The notes below the pieces were generated by a model that was not told the origin of the DNA, searched no databases, and worked only from the letters and a program-made list of their open reading frames with translations. This document shows, piece by piece, positions 33,716 through 41,520 of a stretch of DNA of 64,000 nt. How positions within the stretch are numbered: position 1 is the first letter of the stretch; each line of letters starts with the position of its first letter. This DNA comes from Actinomycetes bacterium. GTDB taxonomy: Bacteria > Actinomycetota > Actinomycetes > Propionibacteriales > Nocardioidaceae. The stretch is from assembly GCA_023460975.1 (NCBI GenBank), contig JAEWOG010000068.1, positions 1 through 64,000 of the forward strand, written 5' to 3'. Position numbers and translations under genes: made by a program.

Positions 33716-33818
33716 TGGTCCCCCTCTGGTCCCCCGGCGCTCTCGCTGGTGGTCGACTGTGGACGAACGGACCGCCCTGGACCTGCTTCCTGTGGATAAG
33801 GGGACCAAAAGGGGACCA
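33716..33818. repeat. GGGGACCA arm-like repeats of the ICE
   Basis: TGGTCCCC at 33716-33723 and 33727-33734; GGGGACCA at 33800-33807 and 33811-33818. Same order and phasing as the pairs at 28538-28642. They lie between att and the integrase stop. Confidence 0.55.
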
Positions 33819-33857
33819 GAACGCTTCCGGGAGCACTCCCGCGGGGGTGGGAGCGCA

Positions 33858-35087
33858 TCACAGGCCCCTGGTCGCGGGGCTGCTGCGCCGGGCGTGCTTG
33901 CGTTGTCCGGCGGCGGAGAGGAAGGCGTTGGCCTGCTCAGCGGCGGAGGCGAGGTGGCGGTCGTCGGGGTGCAGGTAGCCGCGGGTGGTCTCCATCGAGG
34001 CGTGCCCGAGGATGTCTTGGAGGACGTGCAGCGGGATGCCGGCGTCGGCCATCCATGTCGCCCCGGTGTGGCGCAGGCCGTGCCGGGTGAGGTCAGGCAG
34101 CCCGAGCTTCGCCACGACGCCGTCCCAGTTCGTGGCGTCGCGGACGGTCGCAGTGGTGAGGTAGCCGCCCTTCGGACCGACCAGCAACGAGTCCGCGGGC
34201 TCCTTGCCGTCGGTGAGGCGTTCGAGCACGGGTCGGAGCGGTTCGAGGATCGGCACGCGTCGCTCTTTGCGGCTCTTGGTCGGCTTCGTGACCAGGCCAC
34301 CCTTGCCGGGGAACGCCTGTCGGCGGATCATCACGAGGTTCTTGTCGAAGTCGACATCCCCGACCTGCAACCCAGACACCTCTGAGGACCGGGCCGCGAG
34401 CAGCGCGGCGAGCATCACGAAGTCGCTGTAGGACTGATGCACCTTCCCGCATGCGCGCGCGAGGCGGTTGAGGGTCTTCATGTCCGGGATCGCGTGCGCC
34501 CGCGGGGAGGCGTGTTCGGCGGACTGGCCGCGGAAGGCGTTGCGGTTCAGGCTCCGCTTGGCACGGTTCTTCGCGGGGTTGATCTGGATCAGCCCGTCCC
34601 GCACGGCTTCATCGAGCACCCGCACGAGCGGGGCGATGGTGTTCTTGATGGTTGAGGAGCCGTGACGCTGTTCCCACTCATCAATGGTGCGGTCGATGAT
34701 CCCCGCGGTGATCTGGGTGACCGGCAGATGCCCGAGCGCGGGCAGCACCCGCAGCTTCAGCCCGTACCCGTAGGTCTCACCGGTGGAGGTCGGGTCCAGG
34801 CCACGCGCCCACCGGTCGCCGATGGAGGTGACGAACTCCAGCAGCGTCATGGACACGTCCATGCCCTTGGTCGAGGAGCTGCGGAGCTGGTCGAAGAACG
34901 CGTGCGCGGCCGCCTCATCCCGCACGATCTCCGATCGGATCACCCGGCGCTTGGTGGTCGGGTCCGTCCACCGGGCGCGGGCGCGGATGCCGTAGGAGCG
35001 GCGCTCCATGTCCGTGGAGACCTTCACACCGATCGGCGGGACCGGCTTGGGCTCGGCGGTCGGCTGCGGCTCAGCTCTCCGGGGCAT
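33858..35087 (-). CDS. int: ICE tyrosine integrase
   Basis: A 409-aa phage-type tyrosine recombinase that integrates and, with the adjacent excisionase, excises the ICE at tRNA-Pro. An N-terminal arm-binding region (residues about 15-75, GVKVSTDMERRSYGIRARAR) is followed by a core-binding domain (about 80-170) and a catalytic domain. The latter has Arg in LAARSSEVSGL, Lys in TKPTKSRKERRVP, HGLRHTGATWM, ILGHASMETT and Tyr in TRGYLHP. It lies next to att and reads toward it, and it overlaps xis by 17 nt. Confidence 0.95.
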   Translation of the reverse strand: MPRRAEPQPTAEPKPVPPIGVKVSTDMERRSYGIRARARWTDPTTKRRVIRSEIVRDEAAAHAFFDQLRSSSTKGMDVSMTLLEFVTSIGDRWARGLDPTSTGETYGYGLKLRVLPALGHLPVTQITAGIIDRTIDEWEQRHGSSTIKNTIAPLVRVLDEAVRDGLIQINPAKNRAKRSLNRNAFRGQSAEHASPRAHAIPDMKTLNRLARACGKVHQSYSDFVMLAALLAARSSEVSGLQVGDVDFDKNLVMIRRQAFPGKGGLVTKPTKSRKERRVPILEPLRPVLERLTDGKEPADSLLVGPKGGYLTTATVRDATNWDGVVAKLGLPDLTRHGLRHTGATWMADAGIPLHVLQDILGHASMETTRGYLHPDDRHLASAAEQANAFLSAAGQRKHARRSSPATRGL

Positions 35088-35283
35088 GGTCGTGTTCCAG
35101 CTCGCTCAGCCAGCGGTCCACGGCGTCGAGCCGGTACCGGGCGATCCCGCCGAGGCGTAGGAACGGCGGCCCCGTGCCCGCCGACCGCCACCGCGACAGG
35201 GTGGACTCCGAGACCTTCAAGTACGCCGCGACCTCGCGGCTGTGCATGAGCGGCGACACCACGAGCGTTCCGTCGTCGCTCAT
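35071..35283 (-). CDS. xis: excisionase, helix-turn-helix (MerR/HTH_17 type)
   Basis: A 70-aa protein with a winged helix of the Xis/HTH_17 class: SREVAAYLKVSESTLSRWR, then GTGPPFLRLGGIARYRLDAVDRWL. It should bend DNA at the att region to favour excision. It is translationally coupled to int below it (17-nt overlap) and to the gene above (4-nt overlap). Confidence 0.88.
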   Translation of the reverse strand: MSDDGTLVVSPLMHSREVAAYLKVSESTLSRWRSAGTGPPFLRLGGIARYRLDAVDRWLSELEHDHAPES

Positions 35284-35867
35284 GACAGTTCTCCGGTGTC
35301 GGGGTCGAGGGTGCGGTAGAACGCTTCCTCGGCGTCGCGGCGAGCCTGGACGTCGGCCATGACGAACTCCACAAACTCGGCGTCGCGGTCGATGATCGGC
35401 AGGTCCTCGATCGGGTCGGCGGGTTCCTCACCGGGCCAGACGGTCTGCCGGGTGGGCCGGTCGTGGTCGAGCTTCGTGCCGGACGCAGCGACCCATTCGC
35501 GCAGCCGCTGGCGGGCGTCGGCGAAGTCGCGGTGCCAGCCCAGTGGCGCGGAGCCGTTCTGCTCGGGGTCGTAGGCGCACAGCCAGTGCAGGTGCAGCGC
35601 GGACAGCTCCCATAGTAGCTCCGGGTGGGCGTACCAGGCGGGCGGGATCACCGCGGCGGGCAGACCGTAGGTGTGCCGCAGCCAGTCCACCCACCGGTTC
35701 AGCTCCAGCCACTCGACCTCGGCGTCGTCGGCGTTCAGCAGGTTCCAGTTGATCGGGTGTGGAGGCTCGGCGATCAGTGGGTCCTCGAAGCCCTCGTCGC
35801 CGCCGTCCAGCTCCGGGCCGGGCAGGTCGCCCGTGGTGGCGTCATCGTCGCGGGGATCGTCGGCCAT
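35280..35867 (-). CDS. acidic ICE protein, possibly DUF4913-like
   Basis: A 195-aa acidic protein rich in Trp. The central region (NADDAEVEWLELNRWVDWLR, then TYGLPAAVIPPAWYAHPELL and LGWHRDFADARQRLREWV) resembles proteins annotated DUF4913 that sit next to the integrase in actinobacterial ICEs; I hold that assignment loosely. ATG 35867 has AGGAG 7 nt upstream. Function unknown. The 53-bp gap to virD4 carries a CCCCGG/CCGGGG hairpin that could be a weak terminator. Confidence 0.7.
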   Translation of the reverse strand: MADDPRDDDATTGDLPGPELDGGDEGFEDPLIAEPPHPINWNLLNADDAEVEWLELNRWVDWLRHTYGLPAAVIPPAWYAHPELLWELSALHLHWLCAYDPEQNGSAPLGWHRDFADARQRLREWVAASGTKLDHDRPTRQTVWPGEEPADPIEDLPIIDRDAEFVEFVMADVQARRDAEEAFYRTLDPDTGELS

Positions 35868-35956
35868 GGTGTGCTCCTGTCTGCTCTCGCGGTCCCCGGT
35901 CATGCCGGGGCCTTGCTGTGGCAGGCAGGTGGGCGCGGAGACGCCTGGGCGTGTGC

Positions 35957-37735
35957 TCAGGTGTCAGAGCGGCGCAGCAGGGCCTCTGTCTGCGCACGGT
36001 CCGCGGTGAGCTGGGTGGCGTCGGGGCGCTGGGGCCACGGGTGCAGGTCGGTGACGATCGGGGGCGCGGAGCGCAGCAGCACGATCCCGGTGCCGAACGG
36101 GAGCCGGCGGATGCGGTCGGGCGGGAAGATTGGCACCCGCCGGACGGAGCGCTGGTTGGAGCGGGTGCCGTGGTCACCCAGCGTCACGGAGTCGGTGTAC
36201 TCGTCGCGTTCCCCGACCAGCGCGCTCAGGTCTTGCAGATCGCGGCTGTTGGACGCGCCGCCGAGGATGACCTTCACGATCGACGCGTCCCAGATCGCGC
36301 CGGCCTGATGCTCGTTCCACTTGTCCCTGGCCTGCGCGAGGGACTGGAGCACTGGCATAGTGGTGATGCCCGAGCCGCCGCCTTCGGCCATGAGCGTCGG
36401 CAGCGACGGCAGGGGTGAGAGGTTGGCTATCTCGTCCAGCGCGAGCAGCATCGGCGGATCGAGCCGCGCGCCGGCCGATCGTGCGGCGAGGCGGCGGGCG
36501 GTCTCGATGAGGTCTTCCACGAGCGCCGCGACGAGCGCGGCGCTGGCCCCCGCGCCGGACCCGGTGGCCAGGAGGAACAGGGTGCCCTTGTGCTGGATGA
36601 AGTGCTCGGGGTCGAATCCTCCACCTGGGCCGGGTGAGACGGCATCGAGCACTCGGGGGTCGGCGAGCGATCCGAGGGCGAGGGACACGCCTTGCCAGAT
36701 GGAGTCGCGGGTGCGGGGGTCGGAGTCGATCATCGCTTCCAGAGACTCGGCCCATCCGGTCGCCGCCTGGCTCGAGCCGGTCAGGATCGCCACCGCGTCG
36801 GCAGCGGCGGTCGGGTCGAGGGTCCAGCGGAACAGCTCGGCCGGTGGGCGGTGGTCGATCGCGGCGGCGTGCAGGAGCGCTTGCAGCGCGGCGCGGGTCT
36901 TGCCTTCCCAGAACCCGCCGCCGTCGACGCCGCCGGATGAGAGGCCGGTTCCGGCGGCGAGCCCGGTGGCGCGGATCATCGCGGTCTGCGGGGACTCACA
37001 GCCACGGATCGGTGACCACCGCATCCCCGCGGGCAAGCCTTCGGCGAGGTGCTGGGGGTCGAAGATCGCGACCGGCCCGACCCGGCTGCGGGCGCGCAGG
37101 GTCGCGGTCAGGTTGTCCGGGCGGGTCGAGGTCACCACGACGGCACCGGGGGCGTCGAGGATCGCGGGGATCACCAGGTGCAGGCCCTTGCCGGAGCGGG
37201 GCGGCCCGATGACCATGATCGAGTCCTCCACCGACGCCCACACGCCGGTGCCCTTGGAGGCGCCGAGCCGGTAGCCGACATCTTGCGGGCGTGGATCATC
37301 CAAGCCCGGGCGGAGGTTCCCGGCGCGGCGCAGCAGCGCCTTCTCGGACGCGGCGGCAGCGACCTCATGCCGGGTGGCGATGCCCGCCATCCGGCGCGGG
37401 TCTTGCTCGACTCGGTGCGTGTGACGGCGCAGCCGCGACCAGACCCACACGCCGCCGGTGATGAGCACGGCGAGCAGGAGGCCCGTGACGAGCCAGTAGA
37501 CGACCGGGCTCATGCCGGGCGCGTCCAGGGCGCCAGCGGGATCGCTCGGATCGAACAGCACACCGATCCCGGACGCGGGACCACCGGCGGGCTGGCTCGT
37601 GCCGGTGAAGAATGCCGCGACGGAGCCGGCGCCGCGGAGCACCAAGGCGACGCCGAACAGGCCGACCAGCCCGATCATCGCCGCGTTGGTCAGCTCATCA
37701 CCGAACGAGCCGGTCTGCCGGCCCTGACAGTTCAT
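35957..37735 (-). CDS. VirD4/TraG-type coupling ATPase
   Basis: A 592-aa coupling protein that would hand the relaxase-DNA complex to the secretion channel. Two N-terminal membrane helices (about residues 18-40 and 75-98) precede the ATPase. Walker A is VIGPPRSGKGLHLVIP near residue 177, Walker B MLLALDEIANLSPLP near 432. The C-terminal part has the TraG block LQSLAQARDKWNEHQAGAIWD. It overlaps the upstream gene by 4 nt. Confidence 0.9.
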   Translation of the reverse strand: MNCQGRQTGSFGDELTNAAMIGLVGLFGVALVLRGAGSVAAFFTGTSQPAGGPASGIGVLFDPSDPAGALDAPGMSPVVYWLVTGLLLAVLITGGVWVWSRLRRHTHRVEQDPRRMAGIATRHEVAAAASEKALLRRAGNLRPGLDDPRPQDVGYRLGASKGTGVWASVEDSIMVIGPPRSGKGLHLVIPAILDAPGAVVVTSTRPDNLTATLRARSRVGPVAIFDPQHLAEGLPAGMRWSPIRGCESPQTAMIRATGLAAGTGLSSGGVDGGGFWEGKTRAALQALLHAAAIDHRPPAELFRWTLDPTAAADAVAILTGSSQAATGWAESLEAMIDSDPRTRDSIWQGVSLALGSLADPRVLDAVSPGPGGGFDPEHFIQHKGTLFLLATGSGAGASAALVAALVEDLIETARRLAARSAGARLDPPMLLALDEIANLSPLPSLPTLMAEGGGSGITTMPVLQSLAQARDKWNEHQAGAIWDASIVKVILGGASNSRDLQDLSALVGERDEYTDSVTLGDHGTRSNQRSVRRVPIFPPDRIRRLPFGTGIVLLRSAPPIVTDLHPWPQRPDATQLTADRAQTEALLRRSDT

Positions 37736-38244
37736 GGCAGCCGCCGGATGATCGTGGTGCCGGAGATGCGGCCGAACAGCAGCACCTCCACGACGCCGCC
37801 CGCAGCGTCCGGCCCGAGCCGGTCCGGGTCGACCAGGGCGCGGGCCGTGCCGGTGCCGGACACGTCGGTGTGCCCGGTGACGACGGCGACCGCCACGTCC
37901 TCTCCGGGAACGAACCCGTCACCTTCGACGGCGTGGAACGCAGGCCGCGGTGTCGGTTCCTCAGGCTCAGGCGTCGGGTGGGGTGCTCGGCGACGTCGGG
38001 TCGCGATGATGTCGGTGAAAGTCGTCCCGTCTGCCTCGCGGACCTCGACCCGCGCCGGAGTCGTCCGGTCATCCGTGGCGCGGTCGATGATCTGCCCGAA
38101 CGAGGCTCGCCGCCACGGCGGCGCGAACGGGTCGGGGTCCAGCCGTATCCCGTCGACGGTGACGGCCACGGTGCCGTCCTTGCGCACGTCGAGCACGACG
38201 AGCGGAATGGACACGGGGACGGATTCGGGCTCGGCTCTCCTCAT
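37732..38244 (-). CDS. ICE protein of unknown function
   Basis: A 170-aa soluble protein lying between the VirB4-like and VirD4-like genes and coupled to the latter (ATGA). It has two beta-rich segments (residues about 10-75 and 115-170) joined by a Pro/Glu-rich linker (HPTPEPEEPTPRP). I do not recognise the family. Position suggests an accessory role in transfer. Confidence 0.65.
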   Translation of the reverse strand: MRRAEPESVPVSIPLVVLDVRKDGTVAVTVDGIRLDPDPFAPPWRRASFGQIIDRATDDRTTPARVEVREADGTTFTDIIATRRRRAPHPTPEPEEPTPRPAFHAVEGDGFVPGEDVAVAVVTGHTDVSGTGTARALVDPDRLGPDAAGGVVEVLLFGRISGTTIIRRLP

Positions 38245-38283
38245 AACGGCGAGGTGGGCCAGCAGCGGACTGCCGCCGCTTGT

Positions 38284-39786
38284 TCAGGATTCGTGACCCT
38301 GCGCAGAGCCGGTCATGCGGGCGGTGGTGTCGAACGCGGCCAGTTCGGCGGGATGAAGCTGGTGCTGGACGACGAAGCTGCGGTCCTTGATCCGCCAGAG
38401 CCCTTGCCCGGTGCCCAGTCCCGGCAGGAGGCGTTGCTCGGTGCCGGTGAGCCCGAGCGTGGTGGCGGTGGGGCCGAGCTGGTCGGTCTCTTGCCGGTAG
38501 ACGATCCGGGTCTCCGCGTTCGCCAGCAGCGAGTTCGCCAGAGCACGGTTCGCTGAGCCGAGGTCACCGACGTTCTCCAGGTCGGTGAGCTTGTGGAACA
38601 CGAGCAGGTTCGCCAGGCCGTAGTGGCGGGCGAGCCGCCAGTGCGCGTCCATCCGGCGCAGCAGCGCCGGGTGCGACATCAGCCGCCATGCCTCGTCGTA
38701 GATGACCCAGCGTCGGCCGCCGTTCGGATCGAGGAGGGCGGCTTCCATCCACGCCGACGAACAGGTCATCAGCACCGAGATCAAGGTGGAGTTCTCGGTG
38801 ACGCGGGACAGGTCCAGGCTGACCATCGGCAGCGTCGGGTCGAACCTCACCGTCGACGGGCCGTCGAACAGCCCGGCCAGGTCACCGGCGACGAGCCGCC
38901 GCAGCGCGTGCCCGACTTGACGGCCATCCTCAGCAAGTCGGCCGTCTGGATCGTCGGCCGGGTCTGGGCGCAGCAGTCGGTCGACCACCATCGGCAGGAT
39001 CGGCACGTCAGCGTCGCGCACCGCGCCGGCCAGGGCGGTGTCGATCGCGGTGTGTTCCAGCGGAGCGAGCGGCCTAGCCAGGACGGTCTCGGTGAGCGCG
39101 CCGAGCAGGTCGCGGCGCCGCGCAGCCAGCGTGGTCGCCCACTCCTGATCGGAGAGGCCACCGGGACGGTAGCCCTCATCGAGCGGGTTGAGCCTGTTGC
39201 CCATCCCGTGTCCCAGGATGATCGCTTTCCCGCCGACCGCTTCGGCGACGCCGGTGTGTTCTCCTTTGGGGTCGCCGGGAACGTAGACGCGGTAGCCGAA
39301 CGGCAGGCTGCGGGTGTAGAGGCTCTTGGCGAGCGAGGACTTTCCGGAGCCGACGATCCCGGCGAGGACCAGGTTCGGGGCGGTGATGATGCCCCGCCGG
39401 TACAGCACCCACGGGTCGTAGACGAACGAGGACCCGGAGTAGAGGTCCTGGCCAATGAACATGCCCTGCGGCCCGAGACCTGCTTCGGCCAGGAACGGGT
39501 AGTGGCCGGCGAGGACGGCGCTGGTGTCCTGGTGCCGAGGCAGCCGGAACCTCCCCGGCGTGCGGAGCGCGGCTGGTCCGGGTTCGCCGGCCGAGGGCAG
39601 GTAGACCGTGGCACGCCGTTCGGCGCGCTTCGCCTCCAGCTTCGCGCGGGCGGTGGCCTTCTCCGCCTGCCGTTGCTCGGCGACGAGCCGGGCGGCTGCT
39701 TGTCGCCGCTGCTTTCGCAGCCGCCGTCGTTCGGAGGCCGGTGCGACGAGGACGGCGGTGTGCAGCTTCTCGTCCCGGTTCACCAC
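38284..39786 (-). CDS. VirB4/TraC-like conjugation ATPase
   Basis: A 500-aa ATPase of the HerA/VirB4 group. A basic, coiled N-terminus (RRLRKQRRQAAARLVAEQRQ) is followed by GIVGSGKSSLAKSLYTRSLP (Walker A near residue 145) and, near 370, RRWVIYDEAWRLMSHPALLR (Walker B). It lacks the usual large N-terminal VirB4 domain; the SCO6880-type protein further upstream may supply that part. It energises pilus or channel assembly. It overlaps the upstream gene by 7 nt. Confidence 0.85.
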   Translation of the reverse strand: MVNRDEKLHTAVLVAPASERRRLRKQRRQAAARLVAEQRQAEKATARAKLEAKRAERRATVYLPSAGEPGPAALRTPGRFRLPRHQDTSAVLAGHYPFLAEAGLGPQGMFIGQDLYSGSSFVYDPWVLYRRGIITAPNLVLAGIVGSGKSSLAKSLYTRSLPFGYRVYVPGDPKGEHTGVAEAVGGKAIILGHGMGNRLNPLDEGYRPGGLSDQEWATTLAARRRDLLGALTETVLARPLAPLEHTAIDTALAGAVRDADVPILPMVVDRLLRPDPADDPDGRLAEDGRQVGHALRRLVAGDLAGLFDGPSTVRFDPTLPMVSLDLSRVTENSTLISVLMTCSSAWMEAALLDPNGGRRWVIYDEAWRLMSHPALLRRMDAHWRLARHYGLANLLVFHKLTDLENVGDLGSANRALANSLLANAETRIVYRQETDQLGPTATTLGLTGTEQRLLPGLGTGQGLWRIKDRSFVVQHQLHPAELAAFDTTARMTGSAQGHES

Positions 39787-40571
39787 GAGAGCCCTCGGGT
39801 CTGCTTGACGGCGGCGACGCCGGGATGCTCGAACCAGCTGCCGTCCCGGACTCCGCTGTGCCGTCTTGCGGTGTCGCGTCCGGCTGGGCGGTCCGGAGGT
39901 GGGACGGGGGTGTCGTCGGTTGGGTCGATCGCATGGTCGGCGGGGATCAGGTGCCGCCGGTAGAGGGCGACGTGCCCGGCCTGCGGGTTGTAGGACATCG
40001 CGTAGTCGCCGGTCTCGGCCTGCCGGTCCCCGGCATAGACAGGGGCGTGGTCGTGAACATCGCCGTTCTCCAAGGCGGCGTCGGTGGTCTCGTCGCCGTA
40101 GTCCCAGCCGGACAGATGCTCGATCCCCGCCTCGACGCCGTCACGGTCGATGAGGTCGAGAACCCGGTCGGCGTCCTCGCCTTGCAGGAACACGACCCCC
40201 ACCCAACGATCAACGAGTTGCGTCGGTGGGTTCCAGACGATCCGGCCGGAATGACTCATCGCGGCGTTGAGCCGGTCGTGGGCCTGGTCGATGAGCGTGC
40301 CGGCCTGGTGCAGCTCGTCGGCCGCCGACACCGCCTCGACCGCACCGCCGGCCGGGTCGCGTGCTTCGTCGGTCACCTGATGCTGCTGGTTCAGGTGGGC
40401 GGTGGCGAGCTGGTCCAGGACTTGCCGGAGCGAGCGCGCCCCTGCCAGCAGGTCACCGATCACCGCGTACGTGTCGGCCGGGTGGTCGAAGCTGCGGGTG
40501 GCGTGCGCGAGCCCACGCAACGCCTCGGACGCCTCGGCGGCATCGCGAGCGGGATCGGTGAACGTGGGCAT
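39780..40571 (-). CDS. ICE protein of unknown function
   Basis: A 263-aa acidic soluble protein. Residues 1-110 form helices with TDPARDAAEASEALRGLAHA, possibly a coiled coil. Residues 115-200 (DRWVGVVFLQGEDADRVLDL, DYGDETTDAALENGDVHDH) look like a separate alpha/beta unit. ATG 40571 has GGAG 6 nt upstream; the longer frame would run into the divergent DUF4062 gene. It is upstream of the VirB4-like gene in the transfer operon. Family not recognised. Confidence 0.65.
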   Translation of the reverse strand: MPTFTDPARDAAEASEALRGLAHATRSFDHPADTYAVIGDLLAGARSLRQVLDQLATAHLNQQHQVTDEARDPAGGAVEAVSAADELHQAGTLIDQAHDRLNAAMSHSGRIVWNPPTQLVDRWVGVVFLQGEDADRVLDLIDRDGVEAGIEHLSGWDYGDETTDAALENGDVHDHAPVYAGDRQAETGDYAMSYNPQAGHVALYRRHLIPADHAIDPTDDTPVPPPDRPAGRDTARRHSGVRDGSWFEHPGVAAVKQTRGLSW

Positions 40572-40636
40572 CGCGGTCTCCATCACTTGGTTGCCCGCCA
40601 GGTGCGCTTCGCCGGACCGCTGTCCGTCCCTCTCCG

Positions 40637-40642
40637 TAGGCT
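40637..40642 (+). promoter_or_regulatory. -10 box (TAGGCT) of the DUF4062-like gene
   Basis: TAGGCT, 7 nt, then ATG 40650: a leaderless promoter reading against the surrounding transfer operon. Confidence 0.6.
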
Positions 40643-40649
40643 TGTAGCC

Positions 40650-41510
40650 ATGCCCTATGTCGCCACTGTGTTGCGCGTGATGATCGCCTCGCCCTCTGAT
40701 GTGCCGGAGGCTCGCGATGCTGTAGAGAAGGCGGTACACGGCTGGAACGACGCGAACGCGAGGAACAAGGGCGTGATCCTCCAACCGTGGCGTTGGGAAA
40801 CCTCAGCGGTGCCGGTCATGGGCGCTCACCCGCAGAAGCTGATCAATGCACAAGGCGTCGATGATTCGGACATCGTGTTCGCGCTGTTCGGCGGACGACT
40901 CGGCTCACCGACACCTGACGCGATCTCGGGAACCGCCGAGGAAGTAGACCGAGCGCTGGAGCTAGGCAAACCTGTTCATCTCTACTTCTCGACCGCTGCT
41001 CTCCCGAACGACATCGATACCGCGCAGCTCGATGCCTTGCGGGCCTTCAAGAAGGACATGCAGGACCGCGGACTCCTCGGCGAGTTCAACAATCCCGAAC
41101 AGCTCAATCACGAGGTCTGGAAAGCGATCGAGCACGACATCGTGGCCCTGAAACTCGACGCGACACCCGCCGTGCAGTCACAGCCAAGCGGAGTGGACTT
41201 CCTGGTTCAGCCCCATCAAGAGCGCGAAGTCTCGGGAGTGAACTCGAAGGGTGCACCGCGCTACACGACGAAGCACTGGCTCGACATCACAAACACTGGC
41301 GATCGCGACGCGGAAGGCGTTCTGTTCGAGAGCGTTGGCGAGGACAGTGCCATGTTCATCGCTGGCCCGGAAGGATCCACCACGATCCACCGTGGCCAGA
41401 CCCGGCGCCTGCCGGTGATGTTCACCTTCGGAGGGTCGGGTGACCCGGTTCTTCGCATCCAATGGGTCGAAGATGATGACGCCAAGCACCGAGACTTCCA
41501 CGTTGGGTAG
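40650..41510 (+). CDS. DUF4062/TIR-like protein, probable defence cargo
   Basis: A 286-aa protein. The N-terminal ~150 residues have the DUF4062 pattern: VLRVMIASPSDVPEARDAVE at the start, then a WETSAVPVMG region, DIVFALFGGRLGSPTP and SGTAEEVDRALELGKPVHLY with a conserved Glu where TIR-related folds place their catalytic acid. The C-terminal ~110 residues (HWLDITNTGDRDAEGVLFES) look like a beta-sandwich. Such proteins are found in mobile and defence islands, where TIR-like domains often degrade NAD or nucleotides. That activity is an inference here. It is the only rightward gene inside the leftward transfer operon. Confidence 0.75.
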   Translation: MPYVATVLRVMIASPSDVPEARDAVEKAVHGWNDANARNKGVILQPWRWETSAVPVMGAHPQKLINAQGVDDSDIVFALFGGRLGSPTPDAISGTAEEVDRALELGKPVHLYFSTAALPNDIDTAQLDALRAFKKDMQDRGLLGEFNNPEQLNHEVWKAIEHDIVALKLDATPAVQSQPSGVDFLVQPHQEREVSGVNSKGAPRYTTKHWLDITNTGDRDAEGVLFESVGEDSAMFIAGPEGSTTIHRGQTRRLPVMFTFGGSGDPVLRIQWVEDDDAKHRDFHVG

Positions 41511-41520
41511 TCACCTGTAG

